A DNA stretch of 64,000 nt from Janthinobacterium sp. (GTDB lineage Bacteria > Pseudomonadota > Gammaproteobacteria > Burkholderiales > Burkholderiaceae_D). Shown piece by piece: positions 1-11,099 of this stretch. Position numbers and translations under genes: made by a program. Location of the stretch: NCBI GenBank assembly GCA_003133225.1, contig PKWL01000063.1, forward strand, positions 62,001 to 126,000, read 5' to 3'. The number at the start of each line of letters is the position of its first letter. Position 1 is the stretch's first letter. Below the pieces are notes generated by a model. The model ran no database searches, had not been told where the DNA came from, and worked only from the letters and a program-made list of their open reading frames with translations.

Positions 1-213
1 ATGTTCGCCCACGCGGGAAGCTATCAACAGATGCTGCAAGGCAAGGTATACCAGATGCTGCGCTTGAGCCTGGACGAGCACCTGGGTGCGATTCCCGAGA
101 TTTCAGCCAATAAATACATGTTATGGGTGCGTTTTACTTCGCAAGGCGGCGACATTAAGCCCAAGCCCTTGGAAGACGATATCCCTTTCGAGCTCACACT
201 CTGTAATTTTTAA
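1..213 (+). CDS. zapD: Cell division protein ZapD, C-terminal part
   Basis: Only the last 70 residues and the TAA stop are inside the window; the true start lies upstream, so the methionine at base 1 is internal. The residues match the C-terminal beta-strand region of ZapD (YacF, DUF1342), including SANKYMLWVRF and the tail FELTLCNF. ZapD is a cytoplasmic protein that binds the C-terminal tail of FtsZ and bundles FtsZ filaments at the Z ring. The neighbour downstream is yacG on the same strand, the usual zapD-yacG pairing in proteobacteria. The family assignment rests on remembered motif similarity. Confidence 0.85.
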   Translation: MFAHAGSYQQMLQGKVYQMLRLSLDEHLGAIPEISANKYMLWVRFTSQGGDIKPKPLEDDIPFELTLCNF

Positions 214-227
214 TTCTAAATAATGCC

Positions 228-407
228 ATGACCGTTGTAAGCTGCCCTAACTGTGCCAAAAAAATCGAGTGGAGCGACAAGAACCCGTACCGCCCATTTT
301 GCTCGGAACGTTGCAAACAGATCGACCTCGGCGCTTGGGCCGAAGAGAAATACGTGATTCCCGCCGCCAATCCGGCCGACGATCCGCTCGACGACGAGCC
401 GGACTAG
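228..407 (+). CDS. yacG: DNA gyrase inhibitor YacG (zinc-binding)
   Basis: This 59-residue ORF has an ATG at 228 and a TAG at 405-407. It carries the YacG zinc site: SCPNCAKK gives Cys6 and Cys9, and FCSERC gives Cys25 and Cys29. The family motif IDLGAWAEEKY follows, and the tail is acidic. YacG is a small cytoplasmic zinc protein that in Escherichia coli binds GyrB and blocks DNA binding by gyrase. Length is normal for the family. It starts 14 bases after the zapD stop, so the two are probably co-transcribed. The gene is too short for a 60-residue cutoff and is easily missed. Confidence 0.93.
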   Translation: MTVVSCPNCAKKIEWSDKNPYRPFCSERCKQIDLGAWAEEKYVIPAANPADDPLDDEPD

Positions 408-447
408 ACCAGACGGCCGCGAGCAGCGCAGTGTCGAGATCCGTGCC

Positions 448-879
448 TCAGGCTGTGGCACCCTTGGTCACGCCCGCGTAGCGTACTTCATCGAGCCATT
501 CGAGCAGGGGGATGGTGGCCGGCAGCAAAGGCGTCAGCCCGACTTGGCCTTGCCAGGCGAAGGCCTGGCCTTCCAAGCTCTGCGGTTCGCCGTGCCAATC
601 GCGACTGATGTAAAAATGCAGGCGTACGTGCGCATGCGGGTAGACATATTCAACGCCGCACCAAGGTTCGGCATGGACGATGTGCAGGCCCAGTTCTTCG
701 AAGAACTCGCGCTTTAATGCCTCCAGAATGGTTTCGCCGGCTTCCACTTTGCCGCCAGGAAATTCCCAATAGCCATCGTAGGGTTTGCCGAGCGGGCGCT
801 GCCCGAACAGCACATCGCCGTTGGGCTTCATCAGGATGCCAACAGCGACGTCGATCGGCCGCGCCCTAGGCGGCATCAT
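448..879 (-). CDS. Nudix (MutT-like) hydrolase
   Basis: Nudix hydrolases cleave nucleoside diphosphates linked to another group; MutT members remove 8-oxo-dGTP. The Nudix box GX5EX7REUXEEXGU is complete: Gly43, Glu49, then REFFEELGL at about residues 57-65. The N-terminus IDVAVGILM followed by LFGQRPLGKPYDGYWEFPGG is typical of MutT-type 8-oxo-dGTP diphosphatases. The frame stays open further upstream, but that extension is only the antisense-like shadow of the ATPase gene; the double methionine at 879/876 sits just before conserved sequence. Either codon overlaps the end of the ATPase gene by 11-14 bases, which implies translational coupling. Substrate is inferred. Confidence 0.85.
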   Translation of the reverse strand: MMPPRARPIDVAVGILMKPNGDVLFGQRPLGKPYDGYWEFPGGKVEAGETILEALKREFFEELGLHIVHAEPWCGVEYVYPHAHVRLHFYISRDWHGEPQSLEGQAFAWQGQVGLTPLLPATIPLLEWLDEVRYAGVTKGATA

Positions 880-1744
880 AAGGCAGCTTGCCAGTGTAAT
901 CCTTGGCAAACTGCCAGGCCACGCGCCCCGAGCGCGAGCCGCGCTGCAGCGCCCAGCGCAGCGCATCGTCGCGCGCCAGACCGATCTGCTGGGCGTCGCA
1001 GCCAAATGAGGCCAGCCAGTGACCGGCGATGGCGAGGTAATCGTCTTGCTTGAACGGGTAAAATGAGAGCCACAGGCCAAAGCGCTCAGACAAGGAGATT
1101 TTTTCCTCGACCGTCTCGCCCGGATGCAGGTCACCGTTTTCATCATGCTGGTAGCCGGCATTGTCCGACATCCGCTCCGGCATCAGGTGACGCCGGTTCG
1201 AGGTCGCGTAAATGAGCACGTTGTCCGACTGCGCGGCGATGCTGCCGTCGAGCGCCACTTTCAGCGCCTTGTAGCCACTTTCGCCTTCCTCGAACGAGAG
1301 GTCGTCGCAAAAAATCACGAACCGCTCGGGTCGCCCGGCAACCAGGTCAACGATGTCAGGCAACTCGGCCAAGTCGGCCTTGTCGACTTCAATCAGGCGT
1401 AGACCGTCCTTGGCAAACTGGTTCAGGCAGGCCTTGATGAGGGATGATTTGCCGGTACCGCGCGCGCCGGTCAACAGCACGTTATTGGCCGGTCGCCGGT
1501 CCACGAACTGCTTCGTGTTCTGCTCAATCTGCAGCTTTTGCGGCGCGATGTTTTGCAGGTCAGATAGCGCGATTGGCGACATGTGGGCGACCGCCTGCAG
1601 ATAGCTGCTGCCTGCCTGCCGTTTGCGCCAGCGGAAGGCGTAACTCAGCTTCCAGTCCGGCTCGCGCGGGCTTTGCGGTAAAATCGCTTCGACCCGTTGC
1701 AGCAATGCTTCCGCACGGATCAAAAATTGGTCGAGTGGCGTCAT
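866..1744 (-). CDS. DUF815-family AAA-like ATPase
   Basis: A 292-residue cytoplasmic P-loop ATPase. Walker A is GARGTGKSS at about residues 93-101 and Walker B is FVIFCDD at about 142-148. The block FEEGESGYKALKVALDGS followed by NVLIYATSNRRHLMPERMSDN is the signature of DUF815 proteins, which resemble AAA+ loaders but have no settled function. It starts 6 bases after the argJ stop and overlaps the Nudix gene at its own end, so argJ, this gene and the Nudix gene look like one transcript. No DNA-binding or membrane segment is seen. Confidence 0.88.
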   Translation of the reverse strand: MTPLDQFLIRAEALLQRVEAILPQSPREPDWKLSYAFRWRKRQAGSSYLQAVAHMSPIALSDLQNIAPQKLQIEQNTKQFVDRRPANNVLLTGARGTGKSSLIKACLNQFAKDGLRLIEVDKADLAELPDIVDLVAGRPERFVIFCDDLSFEEGESGYKALKVALDGSIAAQSDNVLIYATSNRRHLMPERMSDNAGYQHDENGDLHPGETVEEKISLSERFGLWLSFYPFKQDDYLAIAGHWLASFGCDAQQIGLARDDALRWALQRGSRSGRVAWQFAKDYTGKLPYDAA

Positions 1745-1750
1745 GGGAAA

Positions 1751-2989
1751 TCAGGAACGGTAGTCAGCGTTGATGCTCACGTAGTCGTGTGACAGGTCGC
1801 AAGTCCAAATAGTCGATGTCGCGCCGCCACGTCCCAGCTTGACGCGGATCACGATTTCGTTTTGCTGCATCACGCGCTGACCATCGGCTTCCTGATACTC
1901 TGGATTGCGGCCACCGTTCTTGACAACCCAAACGTTGTCCAGATACATGTCGAGCATGCTGACGTCGAGGTCATCCACGCCAGCATAACCGATGGCGCAT
2001 AAGATGCGCCCCAAATTCGGGTCGGATGCGAAAAATGCCGTCTTAACGAGTGGCGAATGGCCAATCGAATAGGCGACCTTGCGACATTCTTCAACGCTGA
2101 GGCCTTGCTCCACCGTAATGGTCATGAATTTGGTGGCGCCTTCGCCGTCGCGCACGATGGATTGCGCCAAGAAGATCGACAGGTCCGTGACGGCGGCAGC
2201 CAAGGCCGCATATTCCGGCGTATCAATGGAGTCTACTTCCAGCGTACCAGCGCCAGTGGCGATTAGGATGAACGAGTCATTAGTCGAGGTGTCGCCATCG
2301 ATCGTAATGCAATTGAACGACCGGTCGGCAGCCTCTTTGACCATCATGTCGAGCACCGGCTGCGCCACTTTGGCATCGAAGGCGAGAAAGCCCAGCATGG
2401 TTGCCATATTCGGCTTGATCATTCCGGCCCCCTTGCTAATACCGCTTAGGGTGACCACATGGCCATTGATGACGACCGAACGCGAGGCCGCTTTCGGCTG
2501 CGTATCGGTGGTCATGATCGCTTCGGCCGCGCTAAACCAGTCGTTAGCAGTCAGGCTGGCCACCGCTTGCGGCAGGCCGGCGACCAAGCGCGCCAGCGGC
2601 AGCGGCTCCAAAATCACGCCTGTGGAAAATGGCAAAATCTGCTGCGGCGCGCAATCCAACAGTTCGGCCAGCGCGGCGCAGCTGGCCTTTGCATCAGCTA
2701 GGCCGGATGGGCCCGTGCCGGCATTGGCGTTGCCGGTATTAACCAGCAGGGCGCGGATTGGGGCGCCGCCCAGGCCGACCAAGGCCAAATTTGCCTTGGC
2801 CACTTGCACCGGCGCCGCGCAGAAACGGTTGCGTGTAAATACGCCCGAGACGGATGCGGTCGGCGCCAGTTTCAGCACCAACAGATCCAAGCGATTAAGC
2901 TTTTTGATGCCAGCTTTAGCAACACCAATGTCGATGCCGGAAACACGCAACAAATCGGCGGCGACGGGCTGGGGGGAATTAACGGCCAT
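1751..2989 (-). CDS. argJ: Bifunctional ornithine acetyltransferase / N-acetylglutamate synthase
   Basis: ArgJ moves the acetyl group from N-acetylornithine to glutamate and, in bifunctional forms, also acetylates glutamate from acetyl-CoA, closing the cyclic arginine pathway in the cytoplasm. The 412-residue product has NTGNANAGTG at about 84-93, TDTQPK at about 161-166 and the self-cleavage site KPNMATMLG, with the nucleophilic Thr at about 197. Length matches the family. The ATG at 2989 gives [10 protein letters not shown]. Whether it is mono- or bifunctional cannot be read directly. It is preceded by a 353-base gap from secA. Confidence 0.95.
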   Translation of the reverse strand: MAVNSPQPVAADLLRVSGIDIGVAKAGIKKLNRLDLLVLKLAPTASVSGVFTRNRFCAAPVQVAKANLALVGLGGAPIRALLVNTGNANAGTGPSGLADAKASCAALAELLDCAPQQILPFSTGVILEPLPLARLVAGLPQAVASLTANDWFSAAEAIMTTDTQPKAASRSVVINGHVVTLSGISKGAGMIKPNMATMLGFLAFDAKVAQPVLDMMVKEAADRSFNCITIDGDTSTNDSFILIATGAGTLEVDSIDTPEYAALAAAVTDLSIFLAQSIVRDGEGATKFMTITVEQGLSVEECRKVAYSIGHSPLVKTAFFASDPNLGRILCAIGYAGVDDLDVSMLDMYLDNVWVVKNGGRNPEYQEADGQRVMQQNEIVIRVKLGRGGATSTIWTCDLSHDYVSINADYRS

Positions 2990-3342
2990 GGATAGAGTTC
3001 TGCCTAGAAATGGGAGTTGCTATTGTAATCCCTTCGCCACAAAGTGCGAGTGCAGTTGCAACTTGGCACTGCCGCAAAAAACCGTTGCGCGCAAAAAGGC
3101 GCACATAGGGCGGGCGGCTCAAACGGGCACTGCGCCGCAATAAAGTGACTCCATTGCAAGTTCTTCCAGCGCCCGCTGTTTGATGCGAACTCACCAGCGC
3201 AGGATCGCTCGAGCGTCCTAAGGACGGAAACCTGTGCGCCGCAAGCGCGGTCCATTGGTCGCGCTTTTTTCACATTCAATGGCGAAACCAAAAAAAGCGA
3301 AAGCATTTGCATGCTCCTCCTTTTTTGAACCGATTTACCGCG
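2990..3342. other. secA-argJ intergenic stretch, no supported gene
   Basis: A 353-base gap. A 102-codon frame on the - strand (3004-3312) has no recognisable domain and composition like random sequence, so I do not call it. The only structure noted is an inverted repeat, AAGCGCG at 3243-3249 and CGCGCTT at 3260-3266, followed on the + strand by a run of T. That is the geometry of an intrinsic terminator for + strand transcription, although no + strand gene ends here. The argJ promoter should lie in this gap but no convincing hexamers were found. Confidence 0.4.
3243..3270 (+). terminator. Terminator-like hairpin on the + strand
   Basis: Seven-base arms AAGCGCG and CGCGCTT enclose a 10-base loop and are followed directly by TTTT on the + strand. 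The neighbouring genes are on the - strand, so if functional it would stop antisense transcription or be incidental. Confidence 0.3.
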
Positions 3343-6120
<2,778 letters not shown>

Positions 6121-6360
6121 GCTTGAATTCTTGAAAAAACGCCGTTAAAAAAAGCTCCGTTGGTCACATTGTGATGCCAAGACCGAGTTCGACTATGGAA
6201 AACCCCTGATTTTATCATGCGATCCGGCCAAGGTTGGGATATTGCCCCATATAACAATAGCCCACTTGAAAACATTGCCAAAAACCAAATTTTAAAAAAT
6301 ATCTCGGTCTTCCGCCGCCAGACCCGCCACACATGGGCTAGCTGTGCTATGTTGCGCCCA

Positions 6361-6846
6361 ATGCGATCCAATTCACCTTATCACACATGGGCCAGCCGTT
6401 CGGCCCCAGCGCCGGTCGGCGCCGCTGATTTTTTGCGCGGCAACGGACCGATGGCGGCGCTGATGCCGGCTGTCACCCGCATGATGGCGCTGCAAACAGA
6501 TTGCGCCAGTGCCTTGCCGGCCATGTACAGCACCTGCGACATCATCCAGTTCGAAGGCGGTCAGCTGGTGCTGGCTACGCCCAATGCCGCGCTGGCGGCC
6601 AAATTGAAACAACAATTACCAAAACTGCAAAACGAACTAATCAAGCGCGGCTGGCAGATTGACGCTATCCGGCTCAAGGTGAAGATGGCCAAAAGCCTGG
6701 CGCCGATCGAGCGCATGCGCCAACTCGAGCTGCCGGAGATGGCAGTGAGCGCCATGGCCGCCCTAAGCGATGCGTTACCCGCCTCGCCCAGCAACCAAGA
6801 CTTGATCGCCGCGTTGCGGGCGCTGGTTCGGCGCCGGCGCGGTTAA
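6361..6846 (+). CDS. DUF721 / DciA-like protein
   Basis: A 161-residue protein of the DUF721 family. The region [17 protein letters not shown] followed by [18 protein letters not shown] is the typical core. In many bacteria lacking DnaC or DnaI, DUF721 proteins (DciA) load the replicative helicase, but the betaproteobacterial version next to lpxC and secA has not been assigned with certainty. I chose the ATG at 6361 rather than the far upstream 6217, because 6217-6360 encodes low-complexity, non-conserved sequence; an ATG at 6349 is the alternative. The stop overlaps the lpxC stop of the opposite strand. Confidence 0.75.
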   Translation: MRSNSPYHTWASRSAPAPVGAADFLRGNGPMAALMPAVTRMMALQTDCASALPAMYSTCDIIQFEGGQLVLATPNAALAAKLKQQLPKLQNELIKRGWQIDAIRLKVKMAKSLAPIERMRQLELPEMAVSAMAALSDALPASPSNQDLIAALRALVRRRRG

Positions 6847-6867
6847 GTGAGGGCCCACTCACGCGCC
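6836..6867. terminator. Composite inverted repeat at the dciA-like/lpxC junction
   Basis: GGCGC (6836-6840) pairs with GCGCC (6863-6867) outside an inner stem GTGAG (6847-6851) and CTCAC (6858-6862), with the two stop codons in the bulge. It has no U tract. It could act on transcripts from either strand. Confidence 0.35.
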
Positions 6868-7778
6868 ATCTGGCGCAAATACGAGGGCGGCGCCGCCTCA
6901 GTGGTGGCGAACGACACGATTTCATAGGCTTCCGGTCTGGCCAGAAGTGCTAGCAGTAACTGGTTATTTAACGCGTGGCCTGATTTGTGCGCTTCGTAAC
7001 TGGCCAGCAACGGATGGCCAATCAGGTACAGGTCGCCGATTGCGTCGAGGATCTTGTGGCGCACAAACTCGTCTTCGTAGCGCAATCCATCGCTATTTAG
7101 AATGCGGTATTCATCCATCACGATCGCCGTTTCCAGTGAACCGCCGCGCGCCAAGCCCATGCCGCGCAAGCTTTCCACGTCCTGCATGAAGCCGAAAGTG
7201 CGCGCGCGCGCGACGTCGTGCACATAGGATACTTCGCCGAAATCGACTTGGGCGCGCTGGCTGGTGCCATCGACCGCCGGATGGTTAAATTCGATGAAAA
7301 AATCGAGCTTAAAACCGGTAAACGGGCTCAAACTGGCCCATTTTTCGTTGCTGCCCTTGCCGTCGCGCACCTCGACCGTCTGCAGTACCCGAATGAATTT
7401 CTTGGCCGCATCCTGCTCCTGCACGCCTGCTTGCTGCATCAGAAAGACAAAGGATGAGGCCGACCCATCCATGATGGGAATTTCTTCCGCGCTGACATCG
7501 ACCAACAGGTTGTCAATGCCAAGGCCGGCCGCGGCCGACATCAGGTGCTCGACCGTCGAGACGCGGGCGCCATCCTTGACGAGCACCGACGCCATACGCG
7601 TGTCGCCCACCGCCATGGCGGTGGCCGGAAATTCGATCACGGGGTTCAGGTCGACGCGGCGGAACACGATGCCGGTGTCGGGTGCGGCCGGGCGTAGAGT
7701 CAGTTCGACCTTGCGCCCGGAATGCAGGCCGACGCCGGTGGTGCGGGCCAAGTCTTTGATGGTGCGTTGTTTTAGCAT
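6843..7778 (-). CDS. lpxC: UDP-3-O-acyl-N-acetylglucosamine deacetylase
   Basis: LpxC performs the committed, zinc-dependent deacetylation step of lipid A synthesis. In this 311-residue protein the zinc ligands appear as His78 (TVEHLMSA), His241 and Asp245 (HKILDAIGD), and the catalytic His268 lies in HKSGHALNN; the acidic residues of EIPIMDGSA are also present. Length is normal. The ATG at 7778 has no visible ribosome-binding site and lies six bases from a TATAAT hexamer, which may mean a leaderless message. The TAA stop shares bases with the stop of the convergent DUF721 gene. Confidence 0.97.
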   Translation of the reverse strand: MLKQRTIKDLARTTGVGLHSGRKVELTLRPAAPDTGIVFRRVDLNPVIEFPATAMAVGDTRMASVLVKDGARVSTVEHLMSAAAGLGIDNLLVDVSAEEIPIMDGSASSFVFLMQQAGVQEQDAAKKFIRVLQTVEVRDGKGSNEKWASLSPFTGFKLDFFIEFNHPAVDGTSQRAQVDFGEVSYVHDVARARTFGFMQDVESLRGMGLARGGSLETAIVMDEYRILNSDGLRYEDEFVRHKILDAIGDLYLIGHPLLASYEAHKSGHALNNQLLLALLARPEAYEIVSFATTEAAPPSYLRQMAREWALT

Positions 7779-7784
7779 GGCGCG

Positions 7785-7790
7785 ATTATA
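7785..7790 (-). promoter_or_regulatory. TATAAT -10-like hexamer abutting lpxC
   Basis: A perfect -10 consensus on the - strand ends six bases before the lpxC ATG. A start of transcription at the usual distance would fall on or next to the start codon. No good -35 hexamer was found. Confidence 0.35.
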
Positions 7791-7983
7791 TATAAGTTGT
7801 TAACTCGGCTGCGCCGGGACAGGGCCTTTTCGCGCAGCCCCGCCCCGTTATGGATGATTGCTCGCAGCGCGCATCGCTAGGAGGCCGCTGATAAGAATGA
7901 GCTAGCGCCGTGGCCGCGCGGCGCCGGTCTCGACCATGACAGTGCGTCTAGACGAGCAGCGCAACGGGCGCGTGCACCTACAT

Positions 7984-8020
7984 GCAGTGAAAGGAGCCGG
8001 CGCTCGGCCCCTTTCACTGC
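7984..8020. terminator. Long inverted repeat downstream of the peroxiredoxin gene
   Basis: GCAGTGAAAGG (7984-7994) and CCTTTCACTGC (8010-8020) form 11 perfect pairs. The stem continues, after one mismatch, with four more pairs (GCCG and CGGC) around a five-base loop. It lies 108 bases past the peroxiredoxin stop. There is no U tract, so a factor-dependent terminator, mRNA-end stabiliser or dispersed repeat are all possible. Confidence 0.5.
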
Positions 8021-8127
8021 CCAGCCTCCCAGGCCATCGGAGACAACCGGATGCCTGCGGCGCCCATTTAGTAGGAGGTACCAAGATGTCCGACTTATCC
8101 TCTTCCTTCGCCACCCGCGGAAAAACC

Positions 8128-8634
8128 TTAGGCCAGTTGCTTTAACAGCGTCTCGGCGTTCGACACTTCGAACTTGCCGCCTTGCTCAACGTTCAGTTGT
8201 GTCACGACGCCGTCTTCGACCAGCATCGAATAACGCTGCGATCGTGTACCCATGCCGAACTTGCTTAAATCAGCATCGAGACCGAGCGATTTAGTGTAGC
8301 TGGCGTTGCCGTCAGCCATCATGCGCACCGCTCCGGTGGCTTTTTGATCGCGGCCCCATGCGCCCATCACGAACGCGTCGTTGACGGAGATGCACCATGT
8401 TTCATCGATCCCTTTGGCCTTCAATTGTTCCGCGTGCTTGACGTATCCCGGCACATGCTGCGCCGAGCAAGTGGGAGTGTAGGCCCCCGGCAAGCCGAAG
8501 ATCGCGATCTTCTTGCCCTTGCTGATCTCTTCAACTGAAAACGTGTTTGGGCCGAGCGCGCAACCTTCTGTTTCCGATTCGACAAATTCAGACAAAGTGC
8601 CTTCCGGCAAGCGGTCGCCGATCTTGATGGTCAT
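8128..8634 (-). CDS. Prx5-type peroxiredoxin
   Basis: This 168-residue cytoplasmic thiol peroxidase reduces hydrogen peroxide and organic peroxides. The peroxidatic cysteine is Cys56 in PGAYTPTCSAQHVPGY, the Prx5 subfamily signature. There is no C-terminal glutaredoxin domain, so reducing power must come from a separate glutathione, glutaredoxin or thioredoxin partner. The ATG at 8634 follows a strong AAGGAG five bases upstream. It sits between lpxC and the division cluster, separated from ftsZ by a degenerate stretch. OxyR, encoded 41 kb away in the window, is a possible regulator, but no site was recognised. Confidence 0.9.
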   Translation of the reverse strand: MTIKIGDRLPEGTLSEFVESETEGCALGPNTFSVEEISKGKKIAIFGLPGAYTPTCSAQHVPGYVKHAEQLKAKGIDETWCISVNDAFVMGAWGRDQKATGAVRMMADGNASYTKSLGLDADLSKFGMGTRSQRYSMLVEDGVVTQLNVEQGGKFEVSNAETLLKQLA

Positions 8635-9482
8635 AGTGACTCCTTATATTAGGTCTAACCCATGCACAAGCCGCATGGGCACAGCAAGCGCTGATATCCG
8701 ATACGCAGAGCATGTTTCACAATTTGATCAATCATGCTTAACGTATATTCTACGTTATTTTTTGAATTTAATTTTCGTCATGAATTCGTTCCTGGTTCTG
8801 GCTACGATAGTGCAAGCTCCCATGTGCGAGGCATTTTATGCTTCTCCCGTGTCAGATTCGAATATATCGCCGCTTTCGCTGCCACACTCATGTTGCGGAT
8901 GAGTGCAATGGCTCGGAAAGCATGTTCGATGGCGCTTTTTTTGCAACGGAAATATGCCAAAAAACGTTGAACGCCATTAGTTTGCGCGAACGCGCCACCT
9001 GAGCTAGTAATTTATTTCATCGCGCTTGAGCGCTCGGAGCGGGATGTTGTTTGCTCTCCCTCAGATAGCGGTTGGCGCCGATATCTATCCGATCAAACAG
9101 AGGCGGCAATCGTCATGCACCCGAATTTTTATGGTGCTGCGCACTCGGTCGCATGACATGTTCTGTCAACTCAGGCAGCGGCGCTGCACTCTTCTATTTT
9201 GCGGCGTATCAGCCAATAACAGGCAATATCTGTTAGGCGTCCGCTCCAAAGTCACAAAATTAATGTACAAAAAAATTTCGGCGACCGGAGCTCAGTTTCA
9301 CCGCTGCTGGGTCAGGGATCGACACATCTCCCATGTCTGATCGGACGGCCGCGGCGTTTTTTGAAAATTGCGTCATGATTTTTTGTTTCCGGAATCAATA
9401 CGGAATATCGACTGTATAAGTTGACTCAATTTTTCAGATGCATAAATTGACGATAAAATAATAATAAATATAATCAACCTAA
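8635..9482. other. A+T-rich gene-free stretch
   Basis: About 850 bases with clearly lower G+C than the flanking genes, especially at 8730-8800 and 9240-9480. No frame has a recognisable domain; candidates at 8513-8902 and 9026-9340 read as random sequence. Together with the transposase-like remnant that follows, it looks like an old insertion that has decayed. Confidence 0.45.
8659..8679 (-). promoter_or_regulatory. Hairpin in the peroxiredoxin leader
   Basis: Seven-base arms CCCATGC and GCATGGG with a seven-base loop lie 25 bases upstream of the start codon, just before the AAGGAG ribosome-binding site. Role unknown; it could tune translation or be an operator-like site. Confidence 0.3.
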
Positions 9483-9716
9483 AAAGAAGAAAAAGCTCTC
9501 GCAACAGAATACATCGAGCTCAATACTCTGTTGAAAGCCTTGCCCCATGATGAACAATGCCGGACGTTGACCGGAATCAAGCGGGTGGCGGGCCCTGTGG
9601 ACAGCGGAAAACGATCCAAAGCGAGCGTAACTGGTTCGCAAATAAAAACCCGATTGATCGATGGCAAGTGGCATGCCGACCTCAATGGGGCATTCAATGT
9701 CATCCGCCCAACGGCG
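9483..9716 (+). pseudogene. Probable decayed tnpB-type transposase fragment (C-terminal end)
   Basis: An open frame runs on from a TAA at 9480-9482 with no credible start codon. It encodes KEEKALATEYIELNTLLKAL and, at 9672-9707, HADLNGAFNVIR. That last motif resembles the conserved C-terminus of IS200/IS605-family TnpB proteins (consensus like NADxNGAxNIxRK). The zinc-finger cysteines and the RuvC-like core are absent, and past the motif the sequence runs into the antisense of ftsZ. I see no terminal hairpins of an IS200/IS605 element. The call rests on one motif and context. Confidence 0.42.
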
Positions 9717-9827
9717 CTCTCGAGCGCTTGTGTCTCAAGCGCTTACGCATCAAGCGAAAAACCGCAAAAACGGCAGTTTTTGAGCTTGAGTCTATTGGTT
9801 TATGCAAAACCGGAAATCAGATGGCGG

Positions 9828-9857
9828 GGCGCCGGCCGACCAACTTGGCGCGGCGCC
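9828..9857 (-). terminator. Inverted repeat downstream of ftsZ
   Basis: GGCGCCG (9828-9834) and CGGCGCC (9851-9857) form seven pairs around a 16-base loop, 20 bases past the ftsZ stop, at the end of the division cluster. There is no U tract. Confidence 0.4.
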
Positions 9858-9876
9858 TCGCTTTTCGCTCCGATCC

Positions 9877-11076
9877 TCAGTCCGCCTGTTTGCGCAGGAA
9901 CGCAGGTATGTCGTAGGTTTCCATGCCGTTCTTTTCCATCGCGCGCACCTGCTCGGAAGCCGACTCGCGCCGCCATACGGACGGCGCCTTCATGCCGTCA
10001 AATGCCTGCGCCGGCACCGCCATGCTGCTCCCTAGGGAGCTGCCCAGCGAGGCCGACGGCGTCAAGGGACTATTGTGGGTACCGGTGCGCAGCAGCACCT
10101 GCGTTTGCACCAACTGGATCGCCTTCTTTGCGCGGCCCAAGCCGGTCGCGACGACGGTGACGCGGATATCGTCCCCCATTGAATCGTCGTAAGCAATGCC
10201 TTGCGCGATCGACGCGTCCGGCGCTGCAAAGGCGCGCACGGCGGCCATGACTTCTTTAATTTCTTTGCCCTTCAAACCGCGGCTGGCGGTGACGTTGACC
10301 AGCACGCCACGGGCGCCGGACAGGTCAATACCGTCCAGCAGGGGTGAGGCCACTGCCTGCTCAGCGGCAATGCGGGCCCGGTCCACGCCACAAGCGGTAG
10401 CCGTACCCATCATGGCCTTGCCCTGCTCGCCCATGATGGTCTTGACGTCGTTGAAATCGACATTGATATGGCCCGGCACGTTGATGATCTCGGCGATGCC
10501 GGCGACCGCGTTGTTAAGAACATCGTCGGCGTGCTGCATCCATTCCAGCATGCTTTCGTCTTCGTAGATCTCTTCCAATTTTTCATTGAGGATGATGATC
10601 AGTGAATCGACATGCTCCGACAGTTGCTCAAGGCCTTCGTCGGCAATGTCCATGCACTTCTGGCCTTCGTACGAGAATGGCTTGGACACCACGGCCACGG
10701 TCAGCGCGCCCATTTGTTTGGCGATTTCTGCGACAATCGGTGCGGCGCCGGTGCCGGTGCCCCCGCCCATGCCGGCCGCTATGAAGACCATGTGCGCACC
10801 GCGCAATGCATCTTCGATGCGCGTCCGCGATTCCTCGGCTAGTTGACGCCCTACTTGCGGCCTCATGCCAGCGCCCAGGCCGCTCTCGCCGATCTGGATG
10901 ATGTTGTGTGCCTTCGAGGTCGACAGAGCCTGGGCGTCGGTGTTGGCGGCGATGAATTCGACGCCCGACATCCCCTTGTTGATCATGTGTTGAACTGCAT
11001 TGCCACCTGCGCCGCCGATGCCGACGACCTTGATGACGGTACCCAGTGCTGCGTTATCGACCATATCAAACTCCAT
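9877..11076 (-). CDS. ftsZ: Cell division GTPase FtsZ
   Basis: FtsZ polymerises into the cytoplasmic Z ring. The 399-residue product has the tubulin signature GGGTGTGAAP at 104-113, the N-terminal nucleotide-binding GGAGGNAV, and NVDFNDVKTIM. It ends with the conserved tail DIPAFLRKQAD, the docking site for FtsA, ZipA and ZapD. The ATG at 11076 has AGGAG six bases upstream and gives MEFDMVDN, the usual betaproteobacterial start; the second methionine is less likely. It is the last gene of the division and cell-wall cluster and is separated from ftsA by a 139-base gap containing a long hairpin. Confidence 0.99.
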   Translation of the reverse strand: MEFDMVDNAALGTVIKVVGIGGAGGNAVQHMINKGMSGVEFIAANTDAQALSTSKAHNIIQIGESGLGAGMRPQVGRQLAEESRTRIEDALRGAHMVFIAAGMGGGTGTGAAPIVAEIAKQMGALTVAVVSKPFSYEGQKCMDIADEGLEQLSEHVDSLIIILNEKLEEIYEDESMLEWMQHADDVLNNAVAGIAEIINVPGHINVDFNDVKTIMGEQGKAMMGTATACGVDRARIAAEQAVASPLLDGIDLSGARGVLVNVTASRGLKGKEIKEVMAAVRAFAAPDASIAQGIAYDDSMGDDIRVTVVATGLGRAKKAIQLVQTQVLLRTGTHNSPLTPSASLGSSLGSSMAVPAQAFDGMKAPSVWRRESASEQVRAMEKNGMETYDIPAFLRKQAD

Positions 11077-11099
11077 GATGAGCTCCTAATCAAAATGCG

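Larger units (their letters stand above)
7779..8127. other. lpxC-peroxiredoxin intergenic stretch
   Basis: A 349-base gap between two - strand genes with no supported gene. It holds the -10-like element next to lpxC and the long inverted repeat at 7984-8020. Short frames here lack recognisable domains. Confidence 0.5.

Noticed and set aside
2079-3143. 354-codon + strand frame opposite argJ
   Set aside because: It is the complement of a clear argJ gene; composition is Ser/Thr/Arg-rich with no domain, typical of antisense shadows in G+C-rich DNA.
3004-3312. 102-codon - strand frame between secA and argJ
   Set aside because: No domain and biased like random translation; length alone is not evidence here.
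9026-9340. 104-codon + strand frame in the A+T-rich stretch
   Set aside because: No family, no ribosome-binding site, random-like composition.
9340-9365. Intrinsic terminator at a G-C block before TTTTTT near 9350
   Set aside because: GCCGCGGC is self-complementary without a loop, so no proper stem-loop precedes the T-run.
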